NCBI RefSeq assembly: GCF_005937885.2
Contig: NZ_CP042176.1
Coordinates: 6,939,501 to 7,003,500, forward strand
Length of the DNA stretch: 64,000 nucleotides
Source: Bradyrhizobium sp. KBS0727
GTDB lineage: Bacteria > Pseudomonadota > Alphaproteobacteria > Rhizobiales > Xanthobacteraceae
Reading direction: 5' to 3'
The position numbers and the translations under genes were made by a program. Below the pieces are notes generated by a model. The model was given only the letters and a program-made list of their open reading frames with translations. It did not search any database and was not told the DNA's origin. This document shows positions 1-6,830 of this stretch, piece after piece; position 1 is the first letter of the stretch; every line of letters starts with the position of its first letter.

Positions 1-67
1 CTTATCCGAGCCGGTTTGCTGTACCGCAAGGGCGTGGCCGCCGCAGTTGACCTGGACACGCAAGAGC

Positions 68-325
68 TTAGTAGCGCGCGCTGGGCTGCTTGGCCTTCGA
101 GGGCGCCATGCCGGTGGTTTGCCCGGTCGTTTCCTTCGAGCGAGCCATGCCGGTGGTTTGCCCAGTCGTCTCCTTCATGTGCTTCGCATGCTTCATGTGC
201 GTCGTGTGCTTGGACGCGTGCTTGGCGACGCCGGGCGAGGCCTCGGGCGTGGGCTGCGTCTGGGCCATTGCGCCGCCAACCCCAAGCGCGAGAGCGCATG
301 CTGATGCGAGAATGAGCTTCTTCAT
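68..325 (-). CDS. small exported low-complexity protein
   Basis: An 85-residue protein of unknown function. It begins MKKLILASACALALGVGGAM, a classical signal peptide with probable cleavage after AMA, so it should be periplasmic or secreted. The mature part is rich in His, Lys, Thr and Met and carries a 13-residue tandem duplication containing KETTGQTTGMA, encoded by a 39-bp direct repeat at about 107-183. The chosen ATG at 325 has GGAG seven bases upstream; the longer frame back to 481 has no such site and would bury the signal peptide. No family is recognised. Confidence 0.75.
   Translation of the reverse strand: MKKLILASACALALGVGGAMAQTQPTPEASPGVAKHASKHTTHMKHAKHMKETTGQTTGMARSKETTGQTTGMAPSKAKQPSARY
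107..183. repeat. 39-bp tandem duplication inside the small exported protein gene
   Basis: Two near-identical copies of a 39-bp unit (both containing GCCATGCCGGTGGTTTGCCC) lie head to tail. The unit is a multiple of three, so it adds 13 residues without shifting the frame. Copies differ at a few bases, which suggests a fairly recent in-frame duplication. Confidence 0.8.
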
Positions 326-743
326 GCTTATCTCCATGGGATGAGAAACAATCGCATTAACTGGCGGACCGCCAAACAGTTCCATCCGCGAGCAACCCGA
401 CCGCAGACTTGGCGAGCGGCGGCACAAATCTGGATACGCCAGCGTAGAACTATAAATGGCGCGCCGCGGCCGATGAAGCACTACGCGTTCACCGTAGCCC
501 TATGATGCAGCGTCCTGGTTGCGCGCTCCAAATCGCCAGGACTGCGATAGACTGCGATCTGGCACTTCGCCCTCGCGGGCAGCTTTGCCTCGGACGGGGC
601 GGTCACGGGCATTGCCAGGATCATGATCCGGTTACATACTCTGGCATAAGCCGGAGGCGCACCTCGACCAGCTAACCTGACGGTGCGACCACCCGAAGAA
701 TGCGTCAGGCAATACCGGGTTACCGGAGAGCGGAGAGACAGCG
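326..743. other. 418-bp intergenic region
   Basis: No convincing gene. It holds the upstream region of the leftward small exported protein, including the palindrome TGGCGGACCGCCA at 362-374, and the upstream region of the rightward pentapeptide-repeat gene. The segment 456-509 resembles 1772-1833 and both end in CCCTATGATGC. Confidence 0.5.
362..374. promoter_or_regulatory. 13-bp palindrome, candidate operator
   Basis: TGGCGGACCGCCA is a perfect palindrome around one central base. It lies 37-49 bases upstream of the leftward small exported protein start. A 14-base string from it (GGCGGACCGCCAAA) recurs at 3080-3093 upstream of the epoxide-hydrolase-like gene. Binding by a regulator is inference. 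Confidence 0.35.
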
Positions 744-1562
744 ATGCTGTTTCGTCTCGCATTTGCTCTTGTGTCGGTGATGGCGCTGCTAGTTGATCCG
801 ATTGACGCCGTGTCGCAGGACATGCTGCGCAGCGTCGACCTCAACAGTCCCGAAATGACGGCGTCGGAGATGACGCGCGCCGAGGTCGAGGCGCTTCTCA
901 AGGCGGCGCGTCAAGATCCCTCGGACCGACACACCGCAGATTTGGAGGGAAAGCGACTGTCCCACCTCGATCTCTCGGGCCTCGACTTCTCCGGCGGCAA
1001 TCTTCATCTCATAAAGCTCAACCTGACCAGCCTGAAAGGCGCGCGCTTCGATCGGGCCATCCTGAACCAGGCCTGGCTAATCGACGCAGATTTGACGGAG
1101 GCATCCCTCGTAAAGGCGTCGCTGCTCGGCACGCAGATGCAACGCGCCAGGCTTGGCGGCGCCGATTTGAGCGGCGCTCGCATAACCGCCGATCTTTCCG
1201 GTGCCAGCCTGATCGGGGCCAAGCTTGCGGGCGCCGATTTGAGCGCTGATATGCGCAACCAATCGATGGGCCTGATGCGTGGCGTGCTCAAATCCGCCGA
1301 TCTCCGGAATGCTGATCTAAGCGGCGCCAATCTCTCGCACGCCGATCTCGAATTTGCGCAGCTGCAGAACGCCAATTTGACGAATTGCAACCTCAGCAAA
1401 GCCGACCTTGCGGGAGCCGACTTATCCGACGCCAATGTCGCCGGCGCCGATTTCACCGAGACCGACCTTGCATCGGCCCTCTTGCCGAGCGCGGCCGCGC
1501 TGGCCGAGGCCCGCAATCTGGACAAGGCCCGGAACTTGAACCTGGCGCGGCGCCCAGATTAG
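744..1562 (+). CDS. exported pentapeptide-repeat protein
   Basis: A 272-residue protein that begins with a hydrophobic segment (residues 2-20, MLFRLAFALVSVMALLV) like a signal peptide. From about residue 70 to 245 it consists of A(D/N)LxX pentapeptide repeats such as GADLS, NADLS and KADLA, which fold into a right-handed quadrilateral beta-helix. Known members act by protein contact, some shielding DNA gyrase from quinolones, but those are cytoplasmic; the leader here suggests a periplasmic protein. It has no operon partner: both flanks are several hundred bases without genes. Function is unknown. Confidence 0.85.
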   Translation: MLFRLAFALVSVMALLVDPIDAVSQDMLRSVDLNSPEMTASEMTRAEVEALLKAARQDPSDRHTADLEGKRLSHLDLSGLDFSGGNLHLIKLNLTSLKGARFDRAILNQAWLIDADLTEASLVKASLLGTQMQRARLGGADLSGARITADLSGASLIGAKLAGADLSADMRNQSMGLMRGVLKSADLRNADLSGANLSHADLEFAQLQNANLTNCNLSKADLAGADLSDANVAGADFTETDLASALLPSAAALAEARNLDKARNLNLARRPD

Positions 1563-2039
1563 GGATCGCTTGGTGCCGGAAGCCAAGCGGAGATGGTTGT
1601 CCGGATGGACACGACCAGCCCGCCGTCTCCCGATTGCAGTGTGGCAAACCCGACCGATCACAAACACTTTTGCGATGGGCCCAAGCAACAGGCGATCAGT
1701 TCGGACGCGGAGCTTTCGGCGGCATAATGTGCAATTTGCAAGCAGCCGGCCACGATATCGTACAAAATCGCAAACTGGCGCACCACGGCCGATGACGATG
1801 GGCACTACTCCCTCGCGATTCCCCTATGATGCCGAAGCCCGCGATACGCTACAATCGGCAAGTCTACGATGCTCTGCCACCTAGCACTACGCATCGTGGA
1901 TCCCCCGATGTTGCGGGGTGCTCCGCTTACCCCTCAATAGCGGTAATCTCGATCAGCCTCCCAGATAGACGCGAAGGGCCAATGCACAAAACGCGACGTT
2001 GCGTTGCTTTCCGCGTCTACGCAAGTCCCCGTTCGCGAT
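1563..2039. other. 477-bp intergenic region
   Basis: Lies between the converging pentapeptide-repeat and hydrolase genes. I see no gene with a credible start, composition or family. The only structure noted is a segment at 1772-1833 that resembles 456-509. Confidence 0.5.
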
Positions 2040-3002
2040 CTATAACTGTTTCAGGAATTCCAAGAGCGCATTGCTTACGTCTTTGGCGCGCTCTTGCTGA
2101 GTCCAATGACCGCAACCTTTCAAGACTATTGTCTCGCGAAGCAAGGGCACGAACTGTTTCAGGCTAGGGACGAGATGGCTCCAACTCGGCGATCTGTAAA
2201 CCCCGTCTCGATCGCCAACGACATAGAGTGCCGGGACCTGAACCTTTGCGCCGGACCATGGTGCGAGCAACTCCCAATTGCGATCAATGTTGCGATACCA
2301 ATTCAAACCTCCTCCAAAGCCGGTGCGCTTGAACTCTTCAACGTAAAATTCGATGTCACTGTCCGTGAGCCACGTTGGCAATGATTGGGTTGTAGGCTTC
2401 CCATCAAGCCAACCCCCCTCACTAGGAAGCATCGTGAGCGACGCAGGATCTTCAACCGGCGCATCGCCAGATAGGGCGAACAATGTCGTCTTGATTGCGT
2501 TGTGGACGTCTTTTTCGAGTTCTGCCTCGGCAACGCCCGGCGTCTGGAAATACAGTTGATAGAAGCGCTGCTTTTCGGTCCTCGGCATGACGGTGCTTGG
2601 TCGGTTGGGACCACGCACCTGAAACGGCACGCTCAAGCCAACGACGGCCCTAAATCGATCCGGTCTGAACAGAGCGCAGCGCCAAGCGACCGGCGCTCCC
2701 CAATCATGTCCGACAACGACTGCTTGATCCGTGCCGATCGCGTCGAGCAATCCGACCATGTCTCCGGTCAAATGCAATAGAGTGTATTGATCGATCGCAT
2801 CAGGTTTGTCCGTCTGCCCGTAACCACGCATGTCGGGCGCGATGGCGCGATATCCGGCGGCGGCGAGCGCTTCCAATTGGTGCCGCCACGAATACCAGCA
2901 CTCCGGAAAGCCATGGCAGAGAAGCACGGTGGGGCCGCTCCCTGCTTCGGCCAGGTGCATTCGAATGCCATTTGTCTCGATAAATCGATGCGAGATCGTC
3001 AT
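2040..3002 (-). CDS. alpha/beta hydrolase, soluble epoxide hydrolase family
   Basis: A 320-residue alpha/beta-hydrolase of the epoxide hydrolase type, which opens epoxides to diols through an aspartyl ester. The oxyanion motif HGFP is at residues 30-33, the nucleophile Asp100 sits in GHDWGA, the catalytic His299 in GCGHW, and the acid is Asp264 or Asp266 in VVGDRDG. The lid tyrosines of the family appear in YQLYFQ (Tyr151) and NWYRN (Tyr236), which favours epoxide hydrolase over haloalkane dehalogenase. The ATG at 3002 has GGAGG six bases upstream. Substrate is unknown; the gene stands alone. Confidence 0.85.
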   Translation of the reverse strand: MTISHRFIETNGIRMHLAEAGSGPTVLLCHGFPECWYSWRHQLEALAAAGYRAIAPDMRGYGQTDKPDAIDQYTLLHLTGDMVGLLDAIGTDQAVVVGHDWGAPVAWRCALFRPDRFRAVVGLSVPFQVRGPNRPSTVMPRTEKQRFYQLYFQTPGVAEAELEKDVHNAIKTTLFALSGDAPVEDPASLTMLPSEGGWLDGKPTTQSLPTWLTDSDIEFYVEEFKRTGFGGGLNWYRNIDRNWELLAPWSGAKVQVPALYVVGDRDGVYRSPSWSHLVPSLKQFVPLLRETIVLKGCGHWTQQERAKDVSNALLEFLKQL

Positions 3003-4022
3003 TGCCAACCTCCGTAAGATCCAGTCACATTGTGAGCTCCAGCCACAACCGAAGTGGCTCCGCCGACACCCAGTCGAACGGCGGACCGCCAAAACGACAT
3101 GCTCTACGAATCTATTTTCGAGCCCCGCACCGCGCCTCCGGCAGCATCGGCGCAAGGTCGGCTTCGGGTCAATCGCGTCGATTTTGCGACGTCTGCTTTA
3201 GCGTCCGCTATCCACAATACCGGACATTTACGTCCGATTGGGACTGGCCTGCCTGTCGCCTTGCCGCGCCCGAATTGCAAACGACCGGCGCAGCCGCGGC
3301 AGCTCCGGCGTTCTGCCCTCGACCGGCTAAGAGACATGAGCTGCACCTGCGGTCGACAAAGACCCGGCATATCAACTGCGCCAAATCCACGCGGAGGCTG
3401 CTCGCGTCATGCTTGTCCTGGTTTTTGTCCGATGGCGGTTTGGCGAACGATAGCGCAGGACCGGCGACGCGCGAAACATCGACCGCTTGATAGCAGGATA
3501 AAGCACCCAAGGTGCGCCGCGGCCGGTCGTGTGACAGCGCAGAGACTTATCGCAATTTTCCTGGCATCGCCGCACATTGCAAGAATCCGGCTTCTGCTGT
3601 GCGCTCAAGAGGTCAGTGCAATGTGTGGCCGAGGCCGATCTAACTTGGCGCTGCTAAGCGCGCTGCTGGACCAGCCGACGCCCGTCAAGGCTCGCGCCTT
3701 CCGCGCGCCCGGCTCCGCCGGCTGACGGCCTTGACGGGCCACGCCTGCCCGGGCCTTTGACCGCCACGCGAAACCTATTGATTCGCCCGGCGTTTCAAGC
3801 GGCGGTCCAAACCGTCAATTCCGACGGCCACGGGTACTTTGCATGGGGTTGTTTTCGATATTTTGGTCGGAGCCGCGGTGATCCCGCGTGGGACCCGGCC
3901 TTGGGGCGCTATTTCGCCAAACGCTTCGTGATGCAGGCGCGCTCACCCGGGATACGACATCTCGACTGCAACAAACTTGCGAAGGATCTGCCTCTTGGAG
4001 TGGTCAGTGCTGAACGGAAAAC
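3003..4022. other. about 1 kb without genes, on the 3' side of tRNA-Arg
   Basis: No open frame here has a credible ribosome site, codon pattern or family. It contains the GGCGGACCGCCAAA motif at 3080-3093, a 12-bp inverted repeat at 3680-3739, and otherwise mixed sequence. Its position immediately downstream of a tRNA 3' end is typical of decayed integrated elements, but no integrase remnant or attachment-site copy was found. Confidence 0.5.
3680..3739. repeat. inverted repeat with 12-bp perfect arms
   Basis: GCCCGTCAAGGC at 3680-3691 is matched by its exact reverse complement at 3728-3739, with a 36-base GC-rich spacer. No U-tract follows on either strand, so a simple terminator is unlikely. 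It may be one more of the intergenic palindromic repeats seen across the window. Confidence 0.55.
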
Positions 4023-4099
4023 TGGCGCGCCCGAAGAGATTCGAACTCCTGACCCCCAGATTCGTAGTCTGGTGCTCTATCCAGCTGAGCTACGGGCGC
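4023..4099 (-). tRNA. tRNA-Arg (anticodon ACG)
   Basis: A 77-nt cloverleaf on the minus strand. The acceptor arm GCGCCCG pairs with CGGGCGC, the D arm has TAGCTCAGCTGGATAGAGCA, the anticodon stem CCAGA/TCTGG holds loop CTACGAA with ACG, and the T arm has GTTCGAATC. The 3' CCA is encoded. It decodes CGU and, after A34 deamination, CGC and CGA. Confidence 0.97.
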
Positions 4100-4255
4100 G
4101 TTTTTCGCCAGGCATTTGGGCCCAAGGCATTTAAACCTGAGGCCCGGATGCATCCGATACAAAGCCCGGAAACCTCGCGAAGAGGGCTCTAGCTACCCGC
4201 TCCGGCCTCAATTGGCAAGCGGGGGAAACGCCGTTCGTGGGTCGATAATTGAGGG

Positions 4256-4368
4256 TCATTCCGGGGCATCGCGAAGCGATGAACCTCAGATGTGCGCGGC
4301 ACATCGGGGAATCTCGGGCTAATTACCTCTGGATTCCGGGTTCGATGCTGCGCATCGCCACGGAATGA
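4256..4368. repeat. intergenic palindromic repeat, 'CATTCCGGG' family
   Basis: The element opens with GTCATTCCGGGGCATCGCGA and closes with CACGGAATGAC, with nested inverted repeats (GCATCGCGAAGCGATG, GATGTGCGCGGCACATC, CGATGCTGCGCATCG). A shorter relative lies at 61777-61853. Transcribed, it would fold into several stems. Confidence 0.7.
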
Positions 4369-4381
4369 CGGGTGCCGCGGC

Positions 4382-5860
4382 TTACGCCCGCGCCCGCTCG
4401 TTGCGGATGCTTTGCAGTTCCACCGGGCGGTCCGGGATCGAAATCCGGAAGGTGGCGCCGATGGTACCCTCGACCAGGTGGATGTCGCCGCCGTGGGCGC
4501 GGACCAGTTCGGCGGCGATGGCCAGCCCAAGCCCGCTGCCGCCGGGGCGGCCGGAGGTCTGGAACGCCTCGAACAGATGCTCGCGGGCGCGCGCCGGCAC
4601 GCCGGGGCCGGTGTCGGAAACCTCGATGATCGCGACCGAGCCTTCGCGGCGGCCGGTGATGCGGATCTGCATCGTCGCCGCATCGCCCTTGGGGCGGTTT
4701 TCCAGCGCCTGGGCCGCATTGCGCACCAGGTTGAGCAGCACGCGAAACAACTGGTCCGGATCGGCGTCGATGGCGAGCCCGCGCTCGATCGCGTTGATCC
4801 AGCCGATCGACGCGTCGGCGGCAAGGCCGGCGGAATCGCGCACCTCGGCCACGACAGGCTCGACCAGAATCATGCGGCGATCGGGGGCGGCTTCCTGCGC
4901 GCGGCCATACGACAGCGTCGACTGGCAAAAATCGATGGCGCGTTCCAGCGAGCGCATCAGTTTCGGCGCGAAGCGTTGCACCCGCGGATCCGGCACGCTG
5001 GACAGTTGATCCGACAATAGTTGCGACGACGCCAAAAGGTTGCGCAGATCATGGTTGATCTTGGAGACCGCCAGCCCGAGCGCGGCAAGCCGGCTCTTCT
5101 GATGCAGCATCGAGACCAGGTCGCGCTGCATGTCCGACAATTCGCGCTCGGCAACGCCGATTTCGTCGCCGCGCTGGCTGGGCACGATAATTCGCGCCGA
5201 GCTCTCCGGGTTTTCGTGGAAACCGACGAGGCTTGCCGTCAGCCGCCGCATCGGCCGCACGAACAGATAATGCAGAGCAAGATATACTAGGCCGGCGGTC
5301 AGCATCGCGATCCCGAGCGACACCACCAGCAGGTTGCGCGAAAACCGGTACATCGCCTGCCGCAGCGGCAGCTCGTCGATCACGACCTCGATGAATTGCG
5401 CGCCGCCGGGCGCCGGTCCGACCACGCGGATGGTCTGGTTGCCGCGCTCCAGCATGGTCTCGAAGGAATCGACGATCGCCGACCACGCGGTCATGGTCCG
5501 CATGTCGATGTCATGGTCGATCGCATCCGGCAGGTCGGCGCTGGCGAGCAGGCGCCGCTGCTGGCCCATCTTGATGGCGACCGCGCGCGCGCCGACGCTG
5601 GTCAGGATCTGCCGCGCCAGCGAGTCCGGAACCATGCCCGACGGGGCGGCATCCAGCACCAGCGCTGCGGTATTGGCCGCCGCCAGCCGGTCGTTCAGCC
5701 GGTTCATCCGGAAATTCGCGATCGCGGGCACGTAGATCATCAGGCCGGCGATCATGACGAGGGGAATGGTAAGCAGCAGCAGCTTGCCGGACAGGCCAAG
5801 GCGCCGCCGCGGCGCGGGCCGTGGTGCTTCCATGGTCGGCTGGTCGTCGATCCCTGACAC
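4382..5860 (-). CDS. membrane sensor histidine kinase
   Basis: A two-component sensor kinase of about 492 residues. Transmembrane segments lie near residues 26-47 and 177-199, bracketing a roughly 130-residue periplasmic sensor region, followed by a HAMP-like linker. The H-box is KINHDLRNLL with the phospho-accepting His270. The ATP-binding domain shows the N-box (LNLVRNAAQAL), G1 (DTGPGVP) and G2 (GLGLAIAAEL). No response regulator is adjacent, so it is an orphan. The GTG at 5860 is preferred because AAGGGCGA lies upstream; an ATG at 5833 and a longer frame to 5983 are alternatives. Signal and partner are unknown. Confidence 0.85.
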   Translation of the reverse strand: MSGIDDQPTMEAPRPAPRRRLGLSGKLLLLTIPLVMIAGLMIYVPAIANFRMNRLNDRLAAANTAALVLDAAPSGMVPDSLARQILTSVGARAVAIKMGQQRRLLASADLPDAIDHDIDMRTMTAWSAIVDSFETMLERGNQTIRVVGPAPGGAQFIEVVIDELPLRQAMYRFSRNLLVVSLGIAMLTAGLVYLALHYLFVRPMRRLTASLVGFHENPESSARIIVPSQRGDEIGVAERELSDMQRDLVSMLHQKSRLAALGLAVSKINHDLRNLLASSQLLSDQLSSVPDPRVQRFAPKLMRSLERAIDFCQSTLSYGRAQEAAPDRRMILVEPVVAEVRDSAGLAADASIGWINAIERGLAIDADPDQLFRVLLNLVRNAAQALENRPKGDAATMQIRITGRREGSVAIIEVSDTGPGVPARAREHLFEAFQTSGRPGGSGLGLAIAAELVRAHGGDIHLVEGTIGATFRISIPDRPVELQSIRNERARA

Positions 5861-5884
5861 CTGATATTCGCCCTTGATAACCCT

Positions 5885-5912
5885 GTTTTTGGGGCCGGAC
5901 GGCCCCCAAAAC
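5885..5912. promoter_or_regulatory. hairpin and CCCCAAA repeats upstream of the sensor kinase
   Basis: GTTTTTGGGGCC and GGCCCCCAAAAC form 12-bp arms with one mismatch around GGAC, 25 bases upstream of the kinase start. CCCCAAA recurs at about 5905, 5917 and 5934. No U-tract, so not an obvious terminator; a regulator site or leader structure is possible. Confidence 0.35.
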
Positions 5913-6120
5913 CAGGCCCCAAACCGTTCCTGACCCCAAACTAGCTGATTCCGAGGATGCGTTTCGCAACCCCAACCGGTCAAATTACCGATCGCTCATG
6001 TTGGCGGGTTCCGAAAGCCCGGTGCGCGCCGCCGTATCACCGTTAAAAACCCCGCGAAAACAGATATATTCGACCTAATTGCGCCATTTCAAAGAACCGC
6101 TTTTGCGGCACTGCGTGACA

Positions 6121-6149
6121 TTGACGAAAACGGGACGCTCCCGTATAAG
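6121..6149 (+). promoter_or_regulatory. sigma-70 type promoter for rpmH-rnpA-yidC
   Basis: TTGACG at 6121-6126 and TATAAG at 6144-6149 are separated by 17 bases, a near-consensus housekeeping promoter. It lies about 140 bases upstream of rpmH, as expected for the ribosomal protein L34 operon. The start point itself cannot be read from sequence. Confidence 0.65.
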
Positions 6150-6289
6150 CCGCGCCAACTGTCCGTGATGGCCCGGTTCTCCGGGGGCGGCTCATTTGGG
6201 GCCGTAAATGGCCTCGTTTCGGGCCGGCCAGCATCATCGGACTTATCTCAATTCAACAGGCAAATTGCCCGGTCAGCGGAGAACTACCC

Positions 6290-6424
6290 GTGAAGCGGAC
6301 TTATCAACCAAGCAAACTGGTGCGCAAGCGCCGTCACGGCTTCCGCGCCCGTCTCGCCACGACCGGCGGCCGCAAGGTTCTCGCCGCGCGCCGTGCACGT
6401 GGCCGCAAGCGCCTGAGCGCCTGA
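6290..6424 (+). CDS. rpmH: 50S ribosomal protein L34
   Basis: A 44-residue, highly basic protein reading VKRTYQPSKLVRKRRHGFRA at its start, the invariant L34 sequence. It is a structural protein of the large ribosomal subunit. The start codon is GTG at 6290. It begins the conserved rpmH-rnpA-yidC-engB order; rnpA follows after 24 bases. The strong promoter at 6121-6149 probably drives the operon. Confidence 0.97.
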   Translation: MKRTYQPSKLVRKRRHGFRARLATTGGRKVLAARRARGRKRLSA

Positions 6425-6448
6425 GCCGGATCTTCCGGAGATTACAAT

Positions 6449-6811
6449 ATGGATCGGCTAAGGCAGCGGGCGGACTTCCTCGCCGTTGCCAATGGCGCGC
6501 GGGCGAACGGCGCTGCCTTCGTGCTGCAGGGCCGCGCGCGCGACGATGACGGCCCGGTCCGGATCGGTTTCACCGTTACCAAAAAGAACGGCAACGCGCC
6601 CGAGCGCAATCGCATCCGACGCAGGCTTCGCGAACTGGTGAAGCGGCTGGACGTCATATCGATGCGACCGCACCATGATTATGTGCTAGTCGGCCGGCGG
6701 GCCGCACTCAGCCGCGATTTCGCTACCATGCTCGACGACCTGCGCTCGGCGCTGCACCGGCTCGACCGGCAACCATCGCGAACCGGCGATGGCAGCCGTA
6801 AACCGACTTGA
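6449..6811 (+). CDS. rnpA: ribonuclease P protein component
   Basis: A 120-residue basic protein, the protein subunit of RNase P, which helps the catalytic RNA remove 5' leaders from tRNA precursors. The signature RNR motif is visible as ERNRIRRRLRELV near residues 52-64, after the conserved RIGFTVTKK strand. It follows rpmH directly and precedes yidC by 19 bases, the usual operon. Length is typical for the family. Confidence 0.95.
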   Translation: MDRLRQRADFLAVANGARANGAAFVLQGRARDDDGPVRIGFTVTKKNGNAPERNRIRRRLRELVKRLDVISMRPHHDYVLVGRRAALSRDFATMLDDLRSALHRLDRQPSRTGDGSRKPT

Positions 6812-6830
6812 ATGACGAGACCTTGAAACG

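Noticed and set aside
456..464. TGGCGGCGC-like match of TGGCGCGCC to the tRNA-Arg 3' end as an attachment site
   Set aside because: Only nine bases match (4023-4031), expected by chance in GC-rich DNA.
3621..3725. Frame starting MCGRGRSN, recalling the MCGR start of SRAP/YedK proteins
   Set aside because: Only four residues match; the 34-codon frame has no further similarity and ends in an inverted repeat.
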